From contig JAHZHZ010000023.1 of NCBI GenBank assembly GCA_019419995.1, positions 1 to 23,340 of the forward strand: a stretch of 23,340 bases of DNA, in the 5' to 3' direction. Each line of letters starts with the position of its first letter. Position 1 is the stretch's first letter. Below the pieces are notes generated by a model that was given only the letters and a program-made list of their open reading frames with translations, searched no databases and had not been told where the DNA came from. The position numbers and the translations under genes were made by a program. This document shows, in pieces, positions 6,903 to 15,180 of the stretch. The stretch comes from Clostridiales bacterium. Its GTDB lineage: Bacteria; Bacillota; Clostridia; Christensenellales; Aristaeellaceae.

Positions 6903-8458
6903 TGGCCACCACTGCACTGCTCATTCTGGATGGATTTGGGATCGGATCAAACGATCCCAAATCCAATGCCATTCTTGCTCAGGGCACGCCCAATATTGAT
7001 GCTCTGAAGGAAAAGTATTCTGTAACCTCCATTGGTGCGTCTGGGTTGGACGTAGGTCTTCCAGATGGCCAAATGGGCAACAGCGAAGTGGGCCACACCA
7101 ATATTGGTGCCGGTCGCGTGGTCTATCAAATGTTGGTCAAGATCACAAAGGACATCCAGGACGGAGTTTTCTTTGAGAATAAAGCTCTCCTATCCGCCAT
7201 GGAAAATTGCAAGGCCCACAACTCTGCGCTGCATTTGATCGGCCTGGTTTCCCCGGGCGGCGTGCACTCCCATACGGATCATCTCTATGGTCTGCTGGAA
7301 ATGGCTAAGCGTCATGGACTGACCAAAGTGTATGTACATGCACTCTTGGATGGACGCGATGTTCCGCCGGATTCCGGATGGGAATACGTGCAGCAATTGG
7401 TGGAAAAAATGCATGAGCTGGGTATCGGCAAGATTGCCACGGTCATGGGCCGGCTCTATGCCATGGATCGTGACTTCGCATGGGAGCGCGTAGAAAAGGC
7501 CTATAATGCCATGGTTTGTGCGGAAGGCATTCGTGCGACAGATCCTGTCAAAGCGATTCGGGATTCCTATCAGGTTGTGGACGAGACGGGCAAACATCTT
7601 ACCGATGAATTTGTGCTGCCTACTGTGATTGACGAAGAAGGCACGATTCAAGCCAACGATTCCGTCGTCTTTTTCAATTTCCGTCCCGACCGTGCCCGTG
7701 AAATCACCCGTGCCTTTGTAGATCCGGATTTTACCGGGTTTGAACGCAAACACGGATTTTTCCCGCTGAACTACGTTTGCATGACCCAATATGATGCCAC
7801 GATGCCCAACGTGTCCATCGCCTATCCTCCGGAATCTCTCTCCATGACCATGGGCGAGTATCTCTCCAAGTGCGGGAAAACGCAGTTACGTATCGCCGAA
7901 ACGCAGAAATATGCTCATGTTACCTTCTTTTTTAATGGCGGTGAGGAGCGGGTCTTCCCCGGCGAGGATCGCATTTTGGTGCCTTCCCCCTCTTCTGAGG
8001 AAGTACCGACTTTTGATCTGAAACCGGAAATGAGCGCTTATGAGGTGACCGATGCTGTGCTCCCCTGTATCAATGAGGACAAGTATGATGTGATCATCCT
8101 CAACTATGCCAATTGCGACATGGTAGGTCATACCGGTGTCATGGAAGCTGCCAAGAAAGCAGTAAAGACGGTAGATGAATGTGTAGGCAAGGTTGTTGAC
8201 GCTATTATAGCCAAAGGCGGGAAGTGCATCGTAACCGCCGACCACGGCAACGCAGATCAAATGCTGGACCCCGTACACGGTGGCCCCTTTACCGCACATA
8301 CCACCAATCCGGTTCCTGTAATCGTCATTGATCCCGAAAAGCCCAAGCAAAAGCTAAGGTCTGGAGGTCGCCTGTGCGATCTGTGTCCCACCATGCTTGA
8401 AATGATGGGACTGCCTCAGCCCAAGGAAATGACGGGCGAATCCCTTATCGAGAAATAA
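6902..8458 (+). CDS. gpmI: 2,3-bisphosphoglycerate-independent phosphoglycerate mutase
   Basis: A 518-residue alkaline-phosphatase-superfamily enzyme that interconverts 3- and 2-phosphoglycerate using two metal ions and a phosphoserine. Visible motifs: metal-binding Asp10 in LILDGFG, catalytic Ser61 in MGNSEVGHTNIGAGR, the substrate loop HALLDGRDVPP, FFNFRPDRARE, and the C-terminal metal ligands NYANCDMVGHTG and TADHGNADQM. Its length is normal for GpmI (about 510). The ATG overlaps the pgk-tpi stop by one base and has no separate ribosome site, so its synthesis is probably coupled to the fusion protein. A strong terminator follows. Confidence 0.97.
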   Translation: MATTALLILDGFGIGSNDPKSNAILAQGTPNIDALKEKYSVTSIGASGLDVGLPDGQMGNSEVGHTNIGAGRVVYQMLVKITKDIQDGVFFENKALLSAMENCKAHNSALHLIGLVSPGGVHSHTDHLYGLLEMAKRHGLTKVYVHALLDGRDVPPDSGWEYVQQLVEKMHELGIGKIATVMGRLYAMDRDFAWERVEKAYNAMVCAEGIRATDPVKAIRDSYQVVDETGKHLTDEFVLPTVIDEEGTIQANDSVVFFNFRPDRAREITRAFVDPDFTGFERKHGFFPLNYVCMTQYDATMPNVSIAYPPESLSMTMGEYLSKCGKTQLRIAETQKYAHVTFFFNGGEERVFPGEDRILVPSPSSEEVPTFDLKPEMSAYEVTDAVLPCINEDKYDVIILNYANCDMVGHTGVMEAAKKAVKTVDECVGKVVDAIIAKGGKCIVTADHGNADQMLDPVHGGPFTAHTTNPVPVIVIDPEKPKQKLRSGGRLCDLCPTMLEMMGLPQPKEMTGESLIEK

Positions 8459-8475
8459 TCCAGGTTTTAACTTCT

Positions 8476-8514
8476 GGCAGGAAGCATTCATGTGCTTCCT
8501 GCCTTTGTATTTTC
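8476..8514 (+). terminator. Rho-independent terminator after gpmI
   Basis: A perfect 11-bp stem, GGCAGGAAGCA (8476-8486) and TGCTTCCTGCC (8493-8503), with a 6-base loop, is followed by TTTGTATTTT. It ends the pgk-tpi/gpmI transcript 18 bases after the gpmI stop. Confidence 0.9.
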
Positions 8515-8550
8515 TGGACGATTTATTTGCGTTTTGTGTAAATTTTATAC

Positions 8551-8579
8551 TTGATTTTGCCAGATCTGGCATATATAAT
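8551..8579 (+). promoter_or_regulatory. Sigma-A promoter of the GNAT gene with a palindromic operator candidate in the spacer
   Basis: TTGATT (8551-8556) and a perfect TATAAT (8574-8579) are separated by 17 bases. The spacer is almost wholly occupied by a perfect 14-bp palindrome, TGCCAGATCTGGCA (8558-8571). A dimeric repressor bound there would block RNA polymerase; no regulator gene is adjacent. Confidence 0.7.
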
Positions 8580-8616
8580 TAAAGTAAGGATAATTGTTGG
8601 AAGGGAGTTAGCCTAT

Positions 8617-9054
8617 ATGAATATTACCATACGAAAGTGTATGATTTCTGATGCGGCAAATATACGCACTTTGAGCAAAGTTGCTTTGGGTTTTGATTAT
8701 CCCGAAGACAAGTTTGAAGAAAATATACGGCGTCTGATGGCTACGGGAAGCAATATTATTTTTGTAGCCGAAAATAACAACCGCTTTCTCGGTTACGCGC
8801 ATGCCTGCGATTTTGATGTAATCTATGGACCTCCTCTGAAAGTACTGCGAGCCATTGCCGTAGTTGAAAAATACAGGCGCTATGGAGCAGCGTCTAAGTT
8901 GATGGAAGCTGTGGAGGATTGGGCAAAGAAAACGGGTGCAGAGGGCATTAGAATCTATGGCGGAAGTGAACGCACCTCTGCTAATGCCTTTTACAAAGCG
9001 TTCGGTTATGAATTTGTCAAGCCCGAATCGAAATTTATGAAAGATTTTAAATAG
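8617..9054 (+). CDS. GNAT family N-acetyltransferase
   Basis: A 145-residue GNAT-fold acetyltransferase, predicted to transfer acetyl from acetyl-CoA to an amine; substrate unknown. The acetyl-CoA-binding motif A is seen as the strand AIAVVEKYRRYGAASKLM (the RxxGxA pyrophosphate loop is RRYGAA), followed by the typical YGGSERTSANAFYKAFGYE end segment. ATG 8617 follows AAGGGAG by nine bases. The coding sequence is more AT-rich than the glycolytic genes beside it. It is monocistronic: terminator upstream, and a 17-bp hairpin between it and the converging engB. Confidence 0.88.
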   Translation: MNITIRKCMISDAANIRTLSKVALGFDYPEDKFEENIRRLMATGSNIIFVAENNNRFLGYAHACDFDVIYGPPLKVLRAIAVVEKYRRYGAASKLMEAVEDWAKKTGAEGIRIYGGSERTSANAFYKAFGYEFVKPESKFMKDFK

Positions 9055-9097
9055 AATTTGGGGAATGAGATGAATCTCGCGTGCGTTACGATCACGC

Positions 9098-9143
9098 ATA
9101 GAAAGAATTCCTGCTGCACACAGGCCGCAGGAATTCTTTCTAT
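9098..9143. terminator. Long perfect hairpin between converging GNAT and engB genes
   Basis: A perfect 17-bp inverted repeat, ATAGAAAGAATTCCTGC (9098-9114) and its complement (9127-9143), encloses a 12-base loop. It lies between two convergent genes. The 3' arm is T-rich within the stem (TTCTTTCTAT) on both strands, but no separate T-run follows, so a bidirectional terminator is likely but atypical. Confidence 0.6.
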
Positions 9144-9188
9144 TGGACAAATAGAAGGGTATACGTACATTTAAAATTATAGATCAAT

Positions 9189-9794
9189 TCACGAATTGCC
9201 GCCGACGCTTTCGTCCGCCAGCAACTCATCCAACTTGTCCAGCAATGCATCCCTTCCCGTTAAATCTTCGGAGGAGTAAACCAAAATCTCCCATGGCTGT
9301 ACAACCAACGTGCGACAAATTACGGGAATGGAACGGCTTCGCTGTGCCTTGGACAGTTTATCTGCCTTGGTGGCAATAACAGTAAAGGGAATCTGATAGT
9401 GTCGCAGATACTCCGTCATCATTTGATCCTCACGAGTAGGCGCATGGCGAATATCTACCAGATGAAACACGTGTTTTAAATTCTGAGAACCTACCAGATA
9501 ACCCTCAATCATTTTAGCCCACTTTTCCTGTTCCCCCTTGGAGGCTCGGGCAAAACCATAGCCGGGTAAATCTACCAGAAAAAAGGAATCATTAATGGAA
9601 TAGTAGTTGATCAACCGTGTCTTTCCAGGCTCCGAAGACGTTCGTGCCAATTTGGAATTGCGCGCCAGGCTGTTAATCATCGAGGACTTCCCCACATTTG
9701 ATTTTCCAGCCATGGCAATCTCAGGCAATCCCTGTTGAGGAAAAGCAGTAAATTCACTTTGAGAAAGCAGGAATTTCGCTTTTTTAATGATCAT
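9189..9794 (-). CDS. engB: Ribosome biogenesis GTP-binding protein EngB/YsxC
   Basis: A 201-residue TRAFAC-class GTPase required for late 50S ribosomal subunit assembly. All G motifs are visible: G1 GKSNVGKSS (30-38), G2 threonine at about T59 (EPGKTR), G3 DLPGYGFA (75-82), G4 TKAD (142-145) and G5 SS (174-175). ATG 9794 overlaps the lon stop in ATGA and has a GAGG site upstream. lon-engB is a recurrent pair in Bacillota (as lonA-ysxC in Bacillus). Confidence 0.96.
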   Translation of the reverse strand: MIIKKAKFLLSQSEFTAFPQQGLPEIAMAGKSNVGKSSMINSLARNSKLARTSSEPGKTRLINYYSINDSFFLVDLPGYGFARASKGEQEKWAKMIEGYLVGSQNLKHVFHLVDIRHAPTREDQMMTEYLRHYQIPFTVIATKADKLSKAQRSRSIPVICRTLVVQPWEILVYSSEDLTGRDALLDKLDELLADESVGGNS

Positions 9795-12145
9795 ATTGCC
9801 AACCTCATTTGATTCGAATGGGAAAACGCGATTTGCAACGCCTCATTTACATGATCAATCAAAGTTACATCCAGTTTTTCCAGAATTCCGCTATCAATTT
9901 CCTCCAAGTCCTTCTCGTTTTCCCGAGGCAAAAGTATGTGGGTGATCCCCATGCGATAGGCAGCCAACAGCTTCTCACGAACGCCACCAATGGGTAATAC
10001 GCGTCCGTGAAGCGTTACCTCACCAGTCATCGCCAAGTCACTTCGAGCACTCTTACCCGTAATGGCGCTCATGACTGCACAGCACAAAGCAACTCCTGCC
10101 GACGGACCATCCTTAGGCACGGCGCCCTCGGGAACATGAATGTGCAGATCATGTTTCTCAAAATATTCAGGCGCAATATCATAGTCGGCTGCGCGCACAC
10201 GGACGATGGTCTTGGCAATTTTTGCAGATTCCTGCATCACTTCGCCCAATTTTCCTGTGATTTCCAAGATGCCTTTTCCGTCCATCGAGACGGCTTCCAC
10301 GGGCATCACTTCGCCTCCGACGCTCGTCCATGCCAATCCATTTACCACGCCAATTTCAGCTTTCCCAGCCACAGGTTGACGCAGATAACGCTGAGGTCCA
10401 AGATAAGTTTTCAAATCCTGGGAGCGCAGCGTCACCACTTTGCGCTCTGGATTTTCCATCAGATTTAACGCAGCTTTGCGGCACAAGCGCGCAATGTTTC
10501 GCTCCAACATGCGCACGCCCGCCTCACGGGTATAACCATCAACCAAATCCAACATGGTTTTTTCCGATATCCGAAGCTGGTTCTTCTTGAGCCCGTGCGC
10601 ATCCGTCTGCTTGGGCAGCAGGTATCGGCGTGCAATCTTGCACTTTTCTTCCTGCGTATAGCTACTGACTTCGATGACCTCCATTCGATCCAGCAAAGCG
10701 CGATCGATTGGCTCCGTGGCATTTGCCGTGGTAATAAAGAGCACATCCGACAAGTCAAAGGGCGCCTCCAGATAGTGATCTCTGAAATTTGCATTTTGCT
10801 CCGGATCCAAGGCTTCTAATAGGGCGGCAGCAGGATCTCCCCGCATATCTCTGGATATCTTGTCTATTTCATCCAACAGAAATACAGGATTCATGCTTCC
10901 GCAACGCTGAATAGAACTGATAATCCGGCCTGGCATTGCACCTACATAGGTCTTGCGATGGCCACGGATCTCCGCTTCATCGTGCACACCGCCCAAGGAA
11001 AACTGAACGAATTTCCGATTGAGCGCGTTGGCAATGGATTTTGCAATGGAAGTCTTACCCACACCGGGAGGTCCCACAAGGCAAATAATGGGACTTTTCA
11101 GCTTTTCAGTGGATTTGCGCACTGCCAGATATTCCAGCAGTCTATCCTTCACTTCTTTTAGGCCATAGTGATCTGCTTCCAAAACCCTGCGGGCACGGGC
11201 AAGATCAATTTCAGACTCCTGCTTTACTCCCCAGGGGAGCTCCAGCATGTATTCGACATAATTCTGGCTCACGCTGGATTCAGGCGATTGTGCAGCTGTT
11301 CTGGCAAGCCGGCGAAGTTCGCGCTCCACCTTTTCCCGCGCCTCATCCGACATTTTCGAATCTTTGAGCCGGCGGCGATATTCAGCAATTTCCTCGTCCT
11401 CGTCATCGCCCAACTCATCCTGAATGGCATGTATCTGCTCCCGCAGATAGTATTCGTGGTTGGCCCGATCCATTGCTTCACGCACACGCTGCTGAATTCG
11501 CTCTTCCAAGCGAAGTATGCTCAATTCCTGGCCCAGCAGTTGCACCGTCAGTTCCAGGCGCAGTTTTACATCAAAGCACTCCAAAATTTGCTGTTTGGCG
11601 TCGGGTGCGGTGATCAAACCGTTAGCTACAGTATCACAGAGACTGCCTGGAGTGCTTTCCCCCTCCAACGACTGCAAAAATTCGGGCATAGCGTTCCCGC
11701 GCTCCTTTGCCAACTGGCGTGCGAGAGTAACAATGGAACGCATATATGCTTTGCTTTCAGCTTCTGAACAAGCATTTTCCTCCTGCTGTTGTGCCAGAGC
11801 ATAGTTCGCACGGCTATAATTTCCGCAGCTTTCCAGCTCTACAAGAATAGCCCGTTCATCACCATGCAACATCAGGCGAATGGTCTGATCCGGCATAGGC
11901 ATAATTTGCCGAACGCTTACAACCGTACCCACAGAATAAAGATCTTCCAAGCCTGGATGCTCCACCATGGAATCTCTCTGCGCCACAGCCAGCAATCGAT
12001 GATCATTATTGATGGCTTCCTGTATTGCCGCAATGGACTTTTCACGTCCTGCATCAAGGGTAATCACGCAGCCTGGGAAAATAGTCAGACCACGCAGCGG
12101 TAAAAGAGGTAATTTTTCAAGTTCCTGTTTAAAATTCGGATTCAA
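9791..12145 (-). CDS. lon: ATP-dependent endopeptidase Lon (LonA type)
   Basis: A 784-residue cytosolic AAA+ protease that degrades misfolded and regulatory proteins. Order: N-terminal LAN substrate-binding domain (about 10-200), helical region rich in charged residues (about 205-345), AAA+ module with Walker A GPPGVGKTS (358-366) and DEID (425-428), then the protease domain with catalytic Ser682 in PKDGPSAG and Lys725 in PIGGVREK. The start is TTG 12145, preceded by GGAGG nine bases upstream; no ATG fits as well. It has a good sigma-A promoter, but I see no CIRCE or CtsR box, so heat-shock control is not evident. Downstream it is coupled to engB. Confidence 0.97.
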   Translation of the reverse strand: MNPNFKQELEKLPLLPLRGLTIFPGCVITLDAGREKSIAAIQEAINNDHRLLAVAQRDSMVEHPGLEDLYSVGTVVSVRQIMPMPDQTIRLMLHGDERAILVELESCGNYSRANYALAQQQEENACSEAESKAYMRSIVTLARQLAKERGNAMPEFLQSLEGESTPGSLCDTVANGLITAPDAKQQILECFDVKLRLELTVQLLGQELSILRLEERIQQRVREAMDRANHEYYLREQIHAIQDELGDDEDEEIAEYRRRLKDSKMSDEAREKVERELRRLARTAAQSPESSVSQNYVEYMLELPWGVKQESEIDLARARRVLEADHYGLKEVKDRLLEYLAVRKSTEKLKSPIICLVGPPGVGKTSIAKSIANALNRKFVQFSLGGVHDEAEIRGHRKTYVGAMPGRIISSIQRCGSMNPVFLLDEIDKISRDMRGDPAAALLEALDPEQNANFRDHYLEAPFDLSDVLFITTANATEPIDRALLDRMEVIEVSSYTQEEKCKIARRYLLPKQTDAHGLKKNQLRISEKTMLDLVDGYTREAGVRMLERNIARLCRKAALNLMENPERKVVTLRSQDLKTYLGPQRYLRQPVAGKAEIGVVNGLAWTSVGGEVMPVEAVSMDGKGILEITGKLGEVMQESAKIAKTIVRVRAADYDIAPEYFEKHDLHIHVPEGAVPKDGPSAGVALCCAVMSAITGKSARSDLAMTGEVTLHGRVLPIGGVREKLLAAYRMGITHILLPRENEKDLEEIDSGILEKLDVTLIDHVNEALQIAFSHSNQMRLAI

Positions 12146-12176
12146 TGATTCTGTCCTCCAAATAGATGCTGAATCT

Positions 12177-12204
12177 ATTATACATGATACACGTTAATAA
12201 TCAA
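12177..12204 (-). promoter_or_regulatory. Sigma-A promoter of lon-engB
   Basis: On the minus strand TTGATT (12199-12204) and a perfect TATAAT (12177-12182) are 16 bases apart, about 32 bases before the lon start. The gap between lon and the DUF1292 gene (12146-12415) holds this promoter, an AT-rich stretch, and the DUF1292 terminator; nothing else is seen. Confidence 0.75.
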
Positions 12205-12318
12205 AGCCTTATACAGATGAAATTATTGCAATCACGAGCAATTTTGTACAGTTACACCAGTTAAACTCAATTATAAAACTTCTATCCATACGGAAAAAAA
12301 CATGTGTTTTTAAGAAAC

Positions 12319-12359
12319 TGAAAAAGCAGCTATGCTACCTCTCCTGGCGCATAGCTGCT
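12319..12359 (-). terminator. Rho-independent terminator of the DUF1292 gene
   Basis: An 11-bp perfect stem AGCAGCTATGC/GCATAGCTGCT (12325-12335 with 12349-12359) has a 13-base loop and, on the minus strand, a TTTTT run directly after it. It lies about 57 bases beyond the DUF1292 stop. Confidence 0.88.
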
Positions 12360-12415
12360 CTATTCCGCTCTGTTAAAGACGGATGTCCTATTTCACTGTT
12401 TCATTCTATCGCAGA

Positions 12416-12745
12416 TTAATCTTCCTGATCGTCTTCCATTTCAAATTCTTCTTCATCAAAATCAGAATTTTCCATGATATCGATCAGCTTTTCTGCCAAA
12501 GCTTCATCCACCGGTACAAACTCTTCCATATCTTCGCCTACCGGTACAACTTCCATTACAAATGCTTCCCGGCGATTGTCACATTCTTCGCAGCTGCTTT
12601 CCTCGCAAGCATCGCAAGTTCCATCGCTCATTTCCGCTAAAAGCGCATATTCCTTCCCTTCATAAAAGAGATAGTCCAGCACTTCCATGGTAATCTCATT
12701 GCCGTTATCGTCTTCAAACACGACAAGATCCTGTTCGTTTTCCAT
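12416..12745 (-). CDS. DUF1292 domain protein with a cysteine-rich insertion
   Basis: A 109-residue, very acidic protein. The DUF1292 core is clear: a first half with LVVFEDDNGNEITMEVLDYL and YEGKEYALLAEM, and a second half with AFVMEVVPVGEDMEEFVPVD. Between them, at about residues 44-55, is CDACEESSCEEC, two CxxC pairs that could bind a metal. The C-terminus is a poly-acidic tail. Function of DUF1292 is unknown. ATG 12745 has GAGGAG eight bases upstream. It has its own promoter and terminator although it lies downstream of the sigma-factor operon. Confidence 0.85.
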   Translation of the reverse strand: MENEQDLVVFEDDNGNEITMEVLDYLFYEGKEYALLAEMSDGTCDACEESSCEECDNRREAFVMEVVPVGEDMEEFVPVDEALAEKLIDIMENSDFDEEEFEMEDDQED

Positions 12746-12794
12746 CTGCCGCGCTCCTCAAAAATATTTCAAAACTTCCGTCTTGATGGACACC

Positions 12795-12823
12795 ATTATA
12801 GCGTAACTCCATTAAAAAGGCAA
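12795..12823 (-). promoter_or_regulatory. Sigma-A promoter of the DUF1292 gene
   Basis: On the minus strand TTGCCT (12818-12823) and a perfect TATAAT (12795-12800) are 17 bases apart, in the short gap after the DUF896 gene. The start of transcription would fall about 40 bases before the coding start. Confidence 0.7.
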
Positions 12824-12839
12824 GGCAAACCATCTAAAA

Positions 12840-13055
12840 TCAGCTTTTCGAACGAGCAACCTCTTTAAAGGCTATCCGCGTACCATCTGGATACTGTACT
12901 ACCGTTTTTTCCAGCTGGTCTCTCATCTGTCCGCGGAAAGCACTCAAATAATTTTGACGCAATTTCTGTCGCTCGGATTGTTCCGCTGCAGACAACTCTC
13001 GTTCCCGAGAAATCCGGGTGAGTTCATTAATACGTTCAATACTTCTCCGGTCCAT
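12840..13055 (-). CDS. DUF896 domain protein (YnzC-like)
   Basis: A 71-residue cytosolic protein matching DUF896: IERINELTRISRERELSAAE followed by EQSERQKLRQNYLSAFRGQM, which predicts the two-helix hairpin of B. subtilis YnzC. Function is unknown. ATG 13055 has GAGGGA five bases upstream, and this ribosome site overlaps the TGA of the SIMPL gene, so the two are probably coupled. It is the last gene of the sigma/anti-sigma operon; no clear terminator follows, so some read-through into the DUF1292 gene is possible. Confidence 0.88.
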   Translation of the reverse strand: MDRRSIERINELTRISRERELSAAEQSERQKLRQNYLSAFRGQMRDQLEKTVVQYPDGTRIAFKEVARSKS

Positions 13056-13062
13056 ATTTCCC

Positions 13063-13863
13063 TCAATTCATTTGATAGCTGATCTGTACATTTGCCGTTA
13101 TGCTCACTTGAGCCGCACGAACTGTTGTACCCTGAGATTCACTCGCGGAATCCTTCGCATAATACATAGCGCCACTGCCCGCATTGTTAGTATAATAGTC
13201 GGTGCGTATTCCCTCGCTTACCTCGAGAATATCCCCCAACTTATGACCTGTAGCCTCGGCAATGGTCTCCGCTTTCATCTGCGCATCCTTTACAGCCAGT
13301 TCTAAAGCCTGCTTTCGTCCCTGGCTATCATCCTGTATGGTGAAGTTGATGGAATCAAAAGTGTTTGCTCCTGCCGCAAATGCAGCATCAATGTAAGTGC
13401 CAATATTATCAATATTAGAAGTGGTAATCGTCAGTGAATTATTAATGGAATAGCCCACCATTTTTTCGATTTCTTCAGAATAATCGTAACGTGGTGAAAT
13501 GTAAATGTAATTGGTGGAAATTCCATCTTCCTCCAACCCAGCCTCAAACAGCGCGTCACAGATATTTGCCACTGCCTCATTGGCTTCTTTCTGAAGCTCG
13601 CCCAGATCTTCACCAGAAAGGGTCACACCCAGAGAGGCGCTGGCACGATCCGCCTGCATATACACGGTACCAGACCCCGTGACATTTAATCCAGTGGCGG
13701 ATGGTTGAATCAAATCTGCTGCCTCCGCAGGTGCTGAGGCATTTTCAGGAGCCTGAGCTTCAGCAAGGGCAGGAGCTCCCACAGGAAGCGGTGCTGTTTC
13801 CGCAAACGCTGCACAATTCAATAAAAGAGCGGCAAATAATGCTCCCACTACCAATCGTTTCAT
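13063..13863 (-). CDS. Secreted SIMPL (DUF541) domain protein
   Basis: A 266-residue exported protein. The N-terminus MKRLVVGALFAALLLNCAAF is a signal peptide, with likely cleavage after AFA; the cysteine is preceded by LLN, a poor lipobox. An Ala/Pro/Glu-rich linker leads to the SIMPL domain (about 55-266), with LNVTGSGTVYMQADRASASL at its start and KDAQMKAETIAEATGHKLG later. SIMPL proteins are periplasmic or cell-surface and poorly understood. The start at ATG 13863 is chosen because AGGAGG lies nine bases upstream; an ATG at 13881 overlapping the anti-sigma stop would make that site coding. Its place behind a membrane anti-sigma factor suggests an envelope-stress role (inference). Confidence 0.87.
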   Translation of the reverse strand: MKRLVVGALFAALLLNCAAFAETAPLPVGAPALAEAQAPENASAPAEAADLIQPSATGLNVTGSGTVYMQADRASASLGVTLSGEDLGELQKEANEAVANICDALFEAGLEEDGISTNYIYISPRYDYSEEIEKMVGYSINNSLTITTSNIDNIGTYIDAAFAAGANTFDSINFTIQDDSQGRKQALELAVKDAQMKAETIAEATGHKLGDILEVSEGIRTDYYTNNAGSGAMYYAKDSASESQGTTVRAAQVSITANVQISYQMN

Positions 13864-13877
13864 TAAAACATTCCTCC

Positions 13878-14570
13878 TCATTTTGCGATGAACTGAAGAA
13901 AGATCACCGCTGTTGTTGTCGTATCTTCCACTGTTTCAGAATCTAATTCAGTGCCGAGGCCTTTAATCGCATTCAAAAAATCCTGCATATTTTCATAAGG
14001 GAGTTCGATGCGATAGAGGTTGTCACTGCTGCACGTGCATGTACCACTGTACTCCTGCGATAAGCTTTCGACCGCAGCTACGGAATCTTCCACATTTTCT
14101 GTTTCAATTTTCCGGTATGCAGAGTAAGATTTCTGTTCCAGGGAAACCGTTGCCTGTAATTCTTCGTCGCCATCTCTGGCAATCAGCTCTCCCTCGGCAG
14201 AGGGCATGGAGCGCAGCGAAACCTGTGACGACACATCGTTCGAATTTTCTTGATGGAATAAGAACGTACTGCCAATAACCAACACCAGAGCCGCTGCCAA
14301 GGCCCCCCCATAGCGAACCCAAGCCCGCATCTTTCGATGTTTTGCTTCCGTTCTAATTGCATTGCGCCATGCAGCCTGAGCTTCCAGCGGCACCGCAACC
14401 GTCTCTTCCTGCATGCCTTTAAGCATATCTTTTAGGAGTTTTGCAGCCTTTAACTCCTCCGCACATGATTCACAGGAATCCGCATGAATTTCAACTGCAT
14501 GCATTTCTTCCGGGCTAAGAATCCCGTCAATATAATCATCGAGCACTTCGCTCAATCTTTTACAATCCAT
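13878..14570 (-). CDS. Membrane anti-sigma factor with zinc-finger and DUF4349-like outer domain
   Basis: A 230-residue single-pass membrane protein. The cytosolic N-terminus has the zf-HC2 anti-sigma zinc site: C3, H29, C33, C36 (IHADSCESC). A transmembrane segment spans about 88-105. The outer part (about 145-230) has the pattern of DUF4349 domains: YRKIETENVEDSVAAVESLS, then IELPYENMQDFLNAIKGLG. I am less sure of this domain than of the zinc finger. ATG 14570 follows an AGGA/GGGGG-rich ribosome region; longer TTG-initiated readings overlap the sigma gene and lack support. It should hold the sigma factor encoded immediately upstream inactive until an envelope signal is sensed. Confidence 0.85.
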   Translation of the reverse strand: MDCKRLSEVLDDYIDGILSPEEMHAVEIHADSCESCAEELKAAKLLKDMLKGMQEETVAVPLEAQAAWRNAIRTEAKHRKMRAWVRYGGALAAALVLVIGSTFLFHQENSNDVSSQVSLRSMPSAEGELIARDGDEELQATVSLEQKSYSAYRKIETENVEDSVAAVESLSQEYSGTCTCSSDNLYRIELPYENMQDFLNAIKGLGTELDSETVEDTTTTAVIFLQFIAK

Positions 14571-14601
14571 GCTTCCTGCCCCCTTTCCCTCATCTGACAA
14601 T

Positions 14602-15180
14602 TTAGACGTTCCCCATGTCAAAAAGTTCCGAATTTTCCTTTAGTTTTTCCCTCAATTTTTCCCGCCCTCGACTAATGCGCGATTTAATGGTACCAATATT
14701 AATATTCAACGCGTTGGCAATTTCCTCATAACTCATACCTTCAATGTCCCGGAGCACAATCGCAGATCGCATATCTTCCGGCAATTGCCGTATTGCCTCC
14801 CGCAGCGCCCTCTGAGACTCACTCCGTATCGCCTGCCGTTCGGGTGAATTGGTATCATCTGACGGAGACCAACCCATATCCAACAAGCTGTCCAAAGAAG
14901 TATTCTGACGGTTTTTTCTCTTACGCAACTCGTCCAGGCAGGTATTCATCGTTATGCGATATACCCATGTTGCAAAACTGGATTCTCCTTTAAAGCCGGA
15001 TATCGCCCGATAGATACGCAACATGGCTTCCTGAAGACAATCCTGAGCATCCTCCCGATTGGCACACATGCGCAGTGCAACAGCATACATCCTTCCCTCA
15101 TGCTGCTGCATCAGGCAATTAAAGGCAGTGGGATCACCGCTGGTAGCACGCGCAATCAGTTTCCGTTCATTAATCTCCAA
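14602..15180 (-). CDS. ECF-type RNA polymerase sigma factor (SigW-like)
   Basis: A 192-residue sigma-70 family protein with region 2 (about 20-88: FNCLMQQHEGRMYAVALRM through FKGESSFATWVYRITMNTC) and region 4 (about 126-180: LPEDMRSAIVLRDIEGMSYE, then ANALNINIGTIKSRISRGRE). There is no region 3, as in ECF sigmas. I place the start at TTG 15180, seven bases after GGAGG; a GTG two codons upstream (15186) is only one base from that site. The promoter is an ordinary sigma-A type, so autoregulation through an ECF-type site is not evident. The next gene is the cognate anti-sigma factor. Confidence 0.92.
   Translation of the reverse strand: MEINERKLIARATSGDPTAFNCLMQQHEGRMYAVALRMCANREDAQDCLQEAMLRIYRAISGFKGESSFATWVYRITMNTCLDELRKRKNRQNTSLDSLLDMGWSPSDDTNSPERQAIRSESQRALREAIRQLPEDMRSAIVLRDIEGMSYEEIANALNINIGTIKSRISRGREKLREKLKENSELFDMGNV

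Noticed and set aside
4899..6917. Very long (672-codon) open frame on the minus strand opposite pgk-tpi
   Set aside because: The plus strand encodes a complete, motif-perfect PGK-TPI. The antisense frame has no recognisable domains and arises from codon bias of a highly expressed gene.
8551..8616. N-terminal extension of the GNAT gene from a TTG at 8551
   Set aside because: The stretch is the promoter and operator region; ATG 8617 has an AAGGGAG ribosome site and starts the GNAT fold directly.
12146..12300. Heat-shock operator (CIRCE or CtsR box) upstream of lon
   Set aside because: I looked for TTAGCACTC-N9-GAGTGCTAA and tandem GGTCAAA repeats and saw neither; only a sigma-A promoter is supported.
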